A stretch of DNA of 64,000 nt, from assembly GCF_049243985.1 (NCBI RefSeq), contig NC_135369.1:20052533-20116532 (forward strand), read 5' to 3'. The DNA is from Paroedura picta (Eukaryota; Chordata; Lepidosauria; Squamata; Gekkonidae). Positions 54,801 to 64,000 of the stretch are shown piece by piece. Under the pieces are notes generated by a model. The model ran no database searches, was not told where the DNA came from, and worked only from the letters and a program-made list of their open reading frames with translations. A program made the position numbers and the translations under genes. Each line of letters opens with the position of its first letter. Within the stretch, counting starts at the first letter, position 1.

Positions 54801-57800
54801 CAAATGGTTTCCCAGTGTTGCTCAATATATACATTCTAAAACATTGTACAGGGAATATTTTTATTGCTATTGTCTCTTTATTCAATCCAAGTTGCTTGAG
54901 CCTGAGTCCATACCCTTTCGCCTCCTCTTGGGGTTCTCCGTAGGGCTCAAGATCCTTCAGCAGTGGCAGCGGCTTCATCTCCTCCTCCTGCTCCTCCCGC
55001 TGCCACTGCAGCTGCCGCTGCTACTCCCTCTGCAGCCCCTGCTTCTCCGGCTACCCCATCGCAGCCTTCCACGTCCAGCAACACGCTCTCAGATGCAGGG
55101 AATAGTAACCAGCGAAGCAGCGGCTTAGGGGCTGCTCCAGGCCCCACGGCAGAAGGGACAGCTGGTGGCGCCACTTCCATCTTATGTGAGTCTTTGTCAG
55201 TTTGGTGCCTGGTTTCTCTTTCTGCACTGCTAGGGAATTGGGAGAATTTTGGCTGTGCTGGAAAGCCAGGTCTTGAGTTTAGGTTTCTTGCTTTCTCAGA
55301 CACTGAAGGGCAGTGTCTTGCCCAGTGGAAAGATCTCCCTTTGGGTGATGATGTACCTGCCTCAGTCTCTGTCCCCATCAAGACCTGGAAAGTAGAGATG
55401 ACCAGGAGGATTTTGCGGGCAGGGTCAGGTGCTCTTAAGCATCTTGTCGCTTCTGGCAAAAACCCGAAAATGTCGACATGTCATCGAGACAGATGCTGTA
55501 GGACACCCTCAAGAACTTCATGACTGAGCCATAAAGTTTTAGCAGATCCTAGAGTGTCCCCCTCATTGTCATGATCTCACTTCTGGTTTTTGACTAGAGG
55601 TGATGTTGCATGCTGATGTGCCAGTGGGGGTCAGGAAAGTGCCTTTTAATGCCACTCAAGGTCCCTGGTTCCTCACATACTGCATACATATAATGGAAAG
55701 TCAAGATTGGAGCGGGTGGGGTGGGGGTCAGAAGGACCATCTTTTTTGAGGGAGGTGCCACTTTATCCAGTTGCTGTGGAAATTTTCTGCTTGCGGAAGC
55801 TGAAGACTTTGTGGTTCACAGATGTCCTGCAGACTTCATCCAAGTGTCTGGGTGTCTCTGCTCCACAGAACAGGCTTTTGCTGTGGGCTTTTCCATTAGG
55901 CCAGCCTCGAAACCAGGGCATGCGGCTGGGGATCAGCGGGCAGGGGTTTTCTGTGTTTCAGGGCTTGGAGTTCATCTCTACTTTGTCGTCTCTTGTCCTC
56001 ACTTCTCTCTCTCCTCTCTCAGCCGGCTTCGGGGGCATCGCTGGGCTCGGCCAGCTAGGGATGGGCTCAGCCAACTTCATGGAGCTCCAGCAGCAGATGC
56101 AGCGACAGCTGATGTCCAACCCGGAGATGCTGTCCCAGATCATGGAGAACCCCCTGGTGCACAGCATGATTTCCAACAGGGACTTGATGAGGCAGATGAT
56201 CATGGCCAACCCCCAGATGCAGCAGCTGATGGAGCGCAACCCTGAGATCAGCCACATGCTGAACAACCCAGAGCTCATGCGCCAGGTGGCCGGCTGTTCC
56301 TCTTCCCTGTTGGCTAGGAAAATCACCTTGGCTCTGTAGAATGCAGTCCAGATAACCATGCCAAACTGTGGGTTGTGCTAACCCTAACATTTGCAATTTA
56401 GAGCTGCTTGTTCGCTGCTGTATTCTTAGGAGAGGCCAGATCCTGCAGATTAATTGTGTTCATCATGCTGTTTTTCTCTGGCGCAGCTGTGGTAATGTGG
56501 GATCCAGGCCATTATTTTTTTATTTTGAACATCCATTATTTTGCTGCCTTACACTGAATTCTCGGTCTTTCAGGGTCAGTATTGTCTACTCTGATGGGCA
56601 GCAGTTCTCTAGGGTCTCAAGCAGAGAGCCAGCTTGGTGTAGTGGCTAAATGTGCGGACTTCTATTCTGCCGAGCCCAGTTTGAATCTGCGCTCCCCCAC
56701 ATGCAATCGTCTGGGTGACCTTGGGCTCGCCACAGCACTGATAAAGCTGTTCTGACTGAGCAGAAATATCAGGGCTCTTTCAGCTTCACCCGCCTCATAG
56801 GGTGTCTTTTGTGGGGAGAGGAATGGGAAGGCGACTGTAAGCCGCTTTGAGCCTCCTTCGGGTAGAGAAAAGCGGCATATAAGAACCAACTCTTCTTCTT
56901 CAGTAACCCCAGGACTTTCTCAGCCTCACCTCGCTCACAGGGTGCCTGTTGTGGGGAGAGGAAAGGGAAGGCGACTGTAAGCCGCTTTGAGACTCCCTTG
57001 GTTAGAGAAAAGCGGCATATAAGAACCAACTCTTCTTCTTTCCCATCTCACTTGCTCCTGATCCTTTGAACTGGCCATGCTAGAAGGGTTGAACCTGGTA
57101 CCATCTGAGTCACAGCCCCTCCCTAGCAATGTTTCAACTGTTGCAAAGCTGGAGAGTTCTGCATTTGAGTCTGGTCCCTTGGCACCCGTTCTCCTCGCCT
57201 CCTGGGCCTGTGCTCGATGCCCACCTCACTGCAGAAGGATGCATGTTGTAGGGAGGCTGGTATTCATGCCAGGCTGTTTTTTCAGTGACCCGTGTAATCT
57301 GCTTTTGTAGGCTTCTAGCCAAGTGAGCAAAGAGTTTTCTCCTCCCTCACAGGAATTGTCGCTTGCATGCTTGTTTTAAAATAACACACCAGATCTGTGG
57401 TGTTCTGACTGCAGGCTGGGGGGTGGTCTGATAGTGGGTCTCGGTTTCGCCTAGGGAAGAAGCCTAGGGGTGGTCGGGCATGCTCTGAGTCCTCTGCTCC
57501 TCATTCTCTTTCAAGACCATGGAGTTGGCACGCAACCCGGCCATGATGCAGGAGATGATGCGGAACCAGGACCGAGCTCTGAGCAACTTGGAGAGTATCC
57601 CTGGAGGGTACAATGCTTTGCGCCGGATGTACACAGATATTCAAGAGCCCATGTTCAGTGCTGCCAGGGAGCAGGTATGCTGGGCTGGACTTTGCGGGGT
57701 GATTATGCACCGCTAAGTGGCAAATAGGATGAGCATTTTTGCCCTTCAGTGGCTTTGTCTGCATTCCCGCACGTTTCCAGAATCAATATGAGGTGCTGAT

Positions 57801-60800
57801 TCCCTCCCCCTGGATGGACTGTGCCTAGCATTTAGGTCTCTGAGTGCTGCTTTTCAATTTTGTGACCTTATTGGTGGGCAGTAGTTTTTTATTGGTGGAG
57901 ACTAAGATGCTCAGAGAAATTTTGATTGATGCTGTTGCTTGTTTTTTGGTGGGGGGTTGAAATATTTTATTTTGTAGGCTGATTTTTATTAACTATAGTA
58001 GGCGTTTTCCAAATAGAAACGTAATGAGAAAATGTTGACAATAAGGCAACAGGTTGGATGCAGCCCCTCCCCTCTGGGATGTGGGAGCACCATTTAAGGT
58101 GCTGGTTTTATCGTCAAAGCCCTGTGGCCATGATCCTCAAAGGACTGCTGCCTTCACTTCAGGCACCTGTGTAAGTACTGCACAGAGCACCCATCTCCAG
58201 ATGTCTCTTCAGTTAGGCAGGTGGTGACCAGAGGCCTTTTCATTCCTGGCCCCTCATTTATGGAATACTGTATCCAGTCGGATCTATAAGTTGCTTGTTT
58301 GCCTTAAAGTTAGGATCTTACTTTTCTGAGCCTTTTAAGGGCTGAAATATGCGTCATGGTGTGTGTGAGTTTGGTATTGCCTCTCCTTAATTGAGGTTTG
58401 GGCATCTTAAGTGGATCTTGTTTTGGGGATGCCTGCAGCAGTAGAAAGTTGCATGCGGAATTCTTAGGTGGAGCTTTCGATAGCTTTTTCTCTTGGGCTG
58501 ATTCCACAATTTCTTCTCTCCGTCTAGTTTGGCAACAACCCATTTTCTGCCTTGGCTGGAAGCTCTGACAGCTCAACCCCCCAACCTCTGCGGACAGAGA
58601 ACAGGGAGCCTTTACCCAACCCTTGGAGTCCCACAGCCTCTTCTCAAAGCCAGGCACCCAACAGTGAAGGGAGTACTAGCTCTGTCGCTCCCCAGAGCAC
58701 GCCAGCTCTGTCCAACCCCTTGGGGATCAACGCAGCCAGCCTAGGATCTGGTAGGAACTCCCCAACACGGGTGATATGAGCTCTGGGTGGGTGGGTTCAA
58801 CAGCAGTGGTTATCTAGACAAGCTTCGCTGATCTGGCAGTCGCACGAATCGCTTGCTTCAGTTAATTCCTGTGATGCTTTTTGGTCCCTTGTGGGTCTCA
58901 AGACATGGATTGTAGTAATCATAAAACTTTTTTAAAGGTAATTCTTATACCAATGTAAAACCGTCTCGTAAAAGGCATGGAACTGTCACGTCATACTCAA
59001 AAACCTTCCATAACAAGGAGGTTCTCAGTATTGTCTAGAACAGGGGTAGTCAACCTGTGGTCTTCCAGATGTTCATGGACTACAATTCCCATGTATGGGA
59101 ATGCTGGCAGGGGCTCATGGAAATTGTAGTCCATGAACATCTGGAGGACCACAGGTTGACTACCCCTGGTCTAGAAAGGCCTTGTAAAGATAGCATCAAC
59201 TCGTTTTTGGGGAGGGAATTTAACATCCTGGGGAAATTTGGGGGCCATCACTGAAAGGTCCCCGTTGCAAGTCTCTGCCAGCCTTACTGTAGACATGGCA
59301 TGTTTCTGCAGCAAAGCCTTCACTCATCGTTGTCATGATGACTCAGGCAGGTTAATAACCAGGGATGATAATCCTTCCGGTGCTCTGAATTTAAATCATT
59401 TATATTAGATCATGAAAGCTCACCCTTTTCATTCATTGGAATTTATTAAATTGGCTTCTTTTTGGAGGGATTTTTTTTAATCTACCTTCCGTTGAAGCAG
59501 CTGGCATAAATCTTGATCCCTAGGCAAGGCTGCAGCTCTAACTTGAGCCTACAGAATCAGCCATTTCTTTCTTTGTATCCGTAGGGTGGATCCTCCTTCA
59601 TGCTGCAGGAAGGCAAACTTTCCTGCTTCCTTCTTCTAGGTGTCTTTTCCTTTTTCCTGAAAAACCCTGGCTGTCCCACCCTGTTACAGTATGACATTGT
59701 GGCTGTTGGTTCAGCCCAGGAATGTGAGGGAAGGTTTGAGAGCCCCTTTTAACTTAAATGACATTGTCGTGACTTCCATGCCTCCCGATGTCCCCACATT
59801 CCTAAGCCAGAAAACAGTCTCATGCCTAAAATAAGCCTGTGCCTGCCCACATGAATTAAGCTGTAGCACTGCATCCTTGGGATCTGTTTTCCCTGATCTG
59901 TTTTGGGTGGCAACGAGGAGGAGGGGGATCGTGAAGTACAGCTTCTCCTTGTTTGTATTTGATTTATTAGGTTTATAAACCTCCCCAAGACAATACACTG
60001 AGAGGAGCGGTATATAAATCCCCAAATAAATATAAATAAATATAAAGAATCCACCCGCCTTGGCACAGCCATCTTGGGGCAGTGTATAACAAGATAAAAA
60101 GCAGTAGTACAATAATAAAAGTATAATAACTAAGTTAAAATTGCTACAGCCAGCTGTTAGCATCCTCTTAATTTCCTGACCTGGTTCCATTTATCAGGGT
60201 ATGTGTGTGGGGGGGGGGGGGCTTCTAGATGCTCCATTTTGTGTTCTGGCACTCTTTACCTAACTGTTGTAGCAGAATTGTGTGTTCTTCTCTCCCTATT
60301 AATTTCCTTCTTTCTTTAAATTACTTTTAGGGATGTTTAATAGCCCCGAGATGCAAGGCCTCCTGCAGCAGATCTCAGACAACCCCCAGCTGATGCAGAA
60401 CGTGATCTCCGCCCCTTACATGCGTGCCATGCTACAGACGCTTGCCCAGAACCCTGACCTTGCAGCGCAGGTAAGTAGAGCCCCAGTACAGGTGTGCCTT
60501 GAGAAGAGACCGTGCAGTGCTTGTAGACCAGGTGTGGGCAAAGCTACAGCCTGATTCCTTTGCACTCCCTATGTCCAGGTTTTATCTTTTTTTTAAGTGT
60601 TGCTGTGCTGGCAGCTTACCTCAGAACTTACCAGAGTTTGGAAATGCCCTTGCTTTTCAGGTGAGAAACTGTTTGGACCAAAATGCAAACAGTACCAGTT
60701 TGATTTCCACAGCATCAGAATGTCTGTCTAGTCCATGGTTGGCCAAACTGTTCCTCTTCAGATGTCCATGGACTACAACTACCATGAGCCCCTGCCCCAT

Positions 60801-63327
60801 GTTGGCAGTCCATGGAGATCTAGAGAGCCAGTTTGGCCACCACTGGCCCTAGTCCAATTTTTATCCTGCCGTTTATTCAGCGGAGCTCAAGCTGGATTGC
60901 TTGGTTCTTTCCCCCTGCCTCGTTTTATCCTTACAACAACAGTCCTGTAAAGTAGGTGAGGTTTACATGGCAGGCTAGAAAAGGGTCAGAATCTGGGATC
61001 ACCTGAAAGACTTAACAAAGTTTGAGGCAGGGGGAGCCACTGCTCCCTTCTTCAGATATATCTAGACACGTTGTAGCTGCCCCAAATTCTGTGACTCTTT
61101 TAAGGTGCGCCGGGACTCCTAATTTTTACTACTACAATCAGTCTAGCGTGGCTGCCCATCTTGATCTGTGGTAGACTAGGGATCCAAGTCTTCCCTAGTC
61201 TAACTGCAACGCCCTCAGCACTTGGCTATGTAAAGAGCTCCTGTTTCCTTGCAGATGATGGTGAATGTTCCCCTCTTTGCTGGCAACCCTCCGCTTCAGG
61301 ACCAGCTGCGGCTCCAGCTCCCCGCCTTTCTGCAGCAGGTAAGGATGCAGCATGGCAGTCCCTGAATTGCAAGGGGGTGGGGGAAGACCTGTAACTGGCG
61401 CTTCAAATAGGCAAGCACTCTTGTACAGCTTGGGTGTCGTTTTCTGTAGCTCCACTACCGTGCATTGGGCATAGCACATGGTGCTTTGCAGTCCCAGCAA
61501 GGAGGGTGGGCCTCTGCCCTCTGTGGCACTTACCTTTTTGTGGCAAGGCTGAGTGGAGAGTTTTCGGTACAGTGAAGCACCCTTACACCAAATCAGATCA
61601 TTGGTCAGTCTCTTCTACTCAGCCCAGCATCGGATCTCCAGAGTCTCAGGCAGAGGCTCACTACCTCACCTGCTTTGTCCTTTAACTGGAGATGCCAAGG
61701 ATTGAACCCAGGTGCTTCTGCATGCTGAGTTTCTAGCACTGAGCCCTGGCCCCTCCCAATTATATGTTTCTGCATTCTGTTTCTCTTTTATTTTTTGCGC
61801 AGAGGTGATCTGCTGCCATTGCCTTTCTCTGTTTAACTACAGTCTCCCATCGAAGTACAGACCTGCAGGGGGGTGCCAAGATCTTACAAGATCAGACTTG
61901 TCTAGGCTTCTAGGGCTGCTGTCTTATGGTTCTCAGATCCAAGACAATGGGCCATAGAGGAATTGTCATTCAGTCTTTGAGTAGCAAACAGATCCTTGGA
62001 AACTGGCTACAAACAGCCGTTTCATAACAAAGAACAAAAAGGCTCAGGGGGACATGTTGGGGTCTATTAGAAGTGGCTGTCTGCAAACCACGGGTCCTGG
62101 AGGCCCTCTTCTGACTCTCGTTGCTTCAGATGCAGAACCCGGATTCTCTGTCGGTCATGACCAACCCTCGCGCCATGCAGGCCCTGCTCCAGATCCAGCA
62201 AGGGCTCCAGACGCTGCAGACAGAGGCCCCGGGACTGGTGCCCAGGTAATAGGGAATTCTCTCGGGTCTAGGGGATGGGTCAGCATCCCGGGGGGGGGGG
62301 GGGGGGAGCCATAAGCAGGTTTGGGATGGGCATCCTGTGGATGAAAAGATGCTTTTTGCTGTGAGACTCTAGGAAAGGCTAATCCAGCTCTTGCTCTGTC
62401 TTGTGATAAGAACAAAAAAGAACCCCATAAAGATAGTATGAAGCATGCAACTGACAGATGCTAAAACTGGACCACAGAATCAGAGACCAGTGCGATGCAC
62501 AGCCCAATACATACTGACAAAGGAATACGAGTTGGGAAATTGGCATGATAAAAGCAGTCTGTTGTATATACCGGATACTGAGCAGCCTTTTCCAGCCGAG
62601 AGCAATAATACCCTAGCCCTACCCTAGCCCAGCCCAGAGTAAAGCAGTGAAAGCTACCTCAATGAAAGGTGTTTGTTTTAGTTGTTCTCTTTATCTATAT
62701 CCTGCCTCTTCTGGGGGCAGATAGAAGAGTTGTTCTTTCTGAAAGCCTGGATTTATGGAGACTAGGCATGTGTGGGTTTTGTCCCCTGTTCCTTTTTTTA
62801 CGCGGGAGCCAAGCCAAATTCTGTAGAGCGGCTAAATCAGGCTTTCTCAGCCATGGGGTGGGCGTATCCACAGCTATGCCATCGTGCCATTTCTGGGGTT
62901 CCCTGAAGGCTGAAGAATGTTTCAGGGGCTTCTCAATGGTAAAAAAAGTTGGGAAATGCTGAGTTAGCTGCAACTTGCACTTCCTGGCATTTCTGTAAGG
63001 GCAAAAAACACCTGGAGTGCTGAGCGCTTTTGGCATTTGCAGCAACAGAGCAGAAGCAGCCCTTTTCAGGTTCCTAAATTTATAGACGGAGTCTCCCTCC
63101 CTGCACACCTGTGCCGTCTCACCCTCGGCCCTTCTCTCCCTTTCCGCAGCCTTGGGTCTTTTGGGACGGCTCGAGTCCCCCCGCCTTCTGCAGGAGGCAG
63201 CACAATCCCCGAGACCCCCATGTCCTCCGCTTCGACACCTGCCAGTGCCTCTCCAGCCGGAGACAGCAATCCACACCAGCAGCTCATGCAGCACATGATC
63301 CACCTCCTGGCCGGCACAAACTCCCAG
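51341..63327 (+). CDS. UBQLN4: UBQLN4 (ubiquilin-4), 10 coding exons, 3' end outside window
   Basis: UBL-UBA shuttle that carries ubiquitinated clients to the proteasome. Exons: 51341-51538, 52655-52806, 54944-55185, 56023-56285, 57516-57674, 58528-58750, 60331-60470, 61255-61338, 62130-62245 and 63150-63327, together 585 codons with consistent phases. A Gly/Ser-rich N-terminus (1-40) precedes the UBL (about 41-117, with KTPKDKEE and [12 protein letters not shown]). An Ala/Pro/Ser linker follows, then STI1 repeats in exons 4-5 ([14 protein letters not shown]) and in exons 7-9 ([18 protein letters not shown]). A Ser/Pro/Thr linker ends in [17 protein letters not shown]. The missing last exon should encode the UBA domain. 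The start at 51341 was chosen because it matches human MAE- and has A at -3 and G at +4. An in-frame ATG at 51233 has a poor context. The exon 4 donor is weak (CAG|gtggcc). Confidence 0.97.
51958..52014 (-). mobile_element. CR1 tail end, minus
   Basis: catagaataatagagtttga then ggtcatctattccaacccc. In UBQLN4 intron 1. Confidence 0.75.
53226..53335 (-). mobile_element. Sauria SINE 3' part, minus
   Basis: aaaggtaaaggtatcccctg then tgacgccttctagtgttttc. In UBQLN4 intron 2. Confidence 0.8.
54231..54366. mobile_element. Palindromic hAT-type miniature element, copy 12
   Basis: Full 136-bp palindrome. Flanks ccgtagac and ccctagac (7 of 8). In UBQLN4 intron 2. Confidence 0.92.
54519..54662 (-). mobile_element. 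L2-like LINE end, minus
   Basis: gattgatttattgtatttat then ataccgccctccccaaaggc and tcagggcggtttgcatgg, then (aac)-rich DNA. Confidence 0.65.
56628..56900 (+). mobile_element. (TTC)n-tail SINE, full length, young
   Basis: Head agccagcttggtgtagtggc, body and tail as at 18423. In UBQLN4 intron 4. Confidence 0.88.
56905..57040 (+). mobile_element. (TTC)n-tail SINE 3' part
   Basis: tctcagcctcacctcgctca to aaccaactcttcttct, directly behind the previous copy. It may have landed in or primed from its tail. Confidence 0.8.
59041..59168. mobile_element. Palindromic hAT-type miniature element, copy 13
   Basis: Full palindrome. Perfect 8-bp duplication gtctagaa (59033-59040, 59169-59176). In UBQLN4 intron 6. 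Confidence 0.93.
59958..60125 (-). repeat. LINE-tail-like AT-rich repeat
   Basis: tgatttattaggtttataaa and gagcggtatataaatcccca with an (aaat)-rich run. Probably worn LINE ends in UBQLN4 intron 6. Confidence 0.4.
60734..60846. mobile_element. Palindromic hAT-type miniature element, copy 14 (worn variant)
   Basis: catggttggccaaactgttc with mirrored gagccagtttggccaccact. Flanks gtctagtc and ccctagtc (6 of 8). In UBQLN4 intron 7. Confidence 0.75.
61570..61770 (-). mobile_element. tRNA-derived SINE, minus, near full length
   Basis: accaaatcagatcattggtc, gatctccagagtctcaggca, ggagatgccaaggattgaac and ctagcactgagccctggccc. In UBQLN4 intron 8. Confidence 0.7.
62571..62619 (+). repeat. 49-bp intronic duplicate, unit 1
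   Basis: ccggatactgagcagccttt then tccagccgagagcaataata. Repeated at 63552-63600 with about two differences. In UBQLN4 intron 9. Confidence 0.85.
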
Positions 63328-63551
63328 GTCTGTCGTGCGCTCTCTCTCCTGCCCTTTGTTCAGTGCAGCGTCTCCCTACTGGTCACAATACTGATCCACC
63401 GAGGCCTTGATTGAGCAAATGTCAGCTTTCTTGGCCAGTGGTTCTCCAAGCTTACAGGCATGTAGTGAGATTGGGGGGGGGGGGGCAGGCAAAACACCTT
63501 GCCAGTTGCAGTGAGCAGATGGTGTGGTGGCTGTGAGGAAGTTGTCCTTTG

Positions 63552-63600
63552 CCGGATACTGAGCAGCCTTTCCCAGCCGAGAGCAATAATATCCTAGCCC
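63552..63600 (+). repeat. 49-bp intronic duplicate, unit 2
   Basis: Second copy of the 62571 unit, after exon 10 and so in a different intron. Confidence 0.85.
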
Positions 63601-63710
63601 CCGGGCTTCTTGATGGCCCTGGGAGGTTTTCCAGAACGGTTGGGAGTTAATTAATTTTTAAGTATGTTTTTAACATTTGTTAAGTATTTATGGGGTAATA
63701 TGACTATCTG

Positions 63711-63852
63711 TTCAGGTTGACCCACCCTCCCCTCCCCAAATGGCCAAAGATGGGCCTGGAGGGGGTGGGAAGGGGAGGGGCTCTGGGTGGGCGTGTCCAC
63801 AGCTGTGCTTCCCAACCATACTCTGCACGATCAGTTGAGAAAGGCTGCCCCT
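63711..63852. mobile_element. hAT-type element fragment (ctttctcaac family)
   Basis: gttgacccaccctcccctcc matches the reverse of the 16080 element interior, and the end gttgagaaaggctg is the same terminal repeat. Confidence 0.55.
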
Positions 63853-64000
63853 AACCATTTGATGTATGAACACCTCTTGATTGGTGGGCTGGAGCCCCAA
63901 GGCTTAGTGCCCAGGTTGGCTGAGACCCTGGGAGCATTGGGGGGGGGGGTGTCCAAGAAGAGGAACTGTTCTTCATTGGGGGAGGGAGCATGCTCATTTG

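Noticed and set aside
1-64000. CRISPR arrays, operons or a bacterial-type system
   Set aside because: All genes are spliced vertebrate genes; the direct repeats are transposons or microsatellites.

Overview
This is vertebrate nuclear DNA, almost certainly from a squamate reptile. Three multi-exon genes with GT-AG introns are buried in dense retroposons. The repeat set is lepidosaurian: Sauria-type (ACA/Squam) SINEs ending in (ACCTTT)n, 5S-rRNA-derived SINEs, RTE-BovB LINEs, CR1 and L2-like LINE tails, a Penelope-like element, SPIN-like and other hAT elements, and a tRNA-derived SINE ending in (TTC)n. The exact species cannot be told from the sequence.

Layout. 1-11.3 kb holds no gene, only nested LINEs and SINEs. 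RAB25 lies on the minus strand, with coding exons between 25860 and 11373 (5 exons, 215 aa). 26.3-41.5 kb is intergenic, made mostly of nested repeats, with one unidentified protein-like stretch at 29.8-30.2 kb. LAMTOR2 lies on the minus strand, 48609 to 41760 (4 exons, 125 aa), with a poly(A) signal at 41571. 48.6-51.3 kb is the interval between two divergent genes. It contains the LAMTOR2 promoter, a Penelope-like element and the UBQLN4 CpG-rich promoter. UBQLN4 lies on the plus strand from 51341. Ten coding exons (585 codons) are present; the last exon, which should encode the UBA domain, is beyond the window.

Order and orientation (UBQLN4 head-to-head with LAMTOR2, then RAB25 in the same direction as LAMTOR2) match the mammalian 1q22 block, so this is conserved amniote synteny. 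The genes act in trafficking and proteostasis: RAB25 in epithelial apical recycling, LAMTOR2 in the lysosomal Ragulator scaffold for mTORC1, UBQLN4 as a ubiquitin/proteasome shuttle. I see no sign that they act together beyond shared location.

The most striking non-gene signal is a family of about 130-bp, nearly perfectly palindromic hAT-type miniature elements. There are 14 copies, seven with perfect 8-bp target duplications. Each full arm carries a sequence close to the ZNF143 promoter motif. Several hAT elements have landed at the same CTAGT/ACTAG site in CR1 LINE tails.
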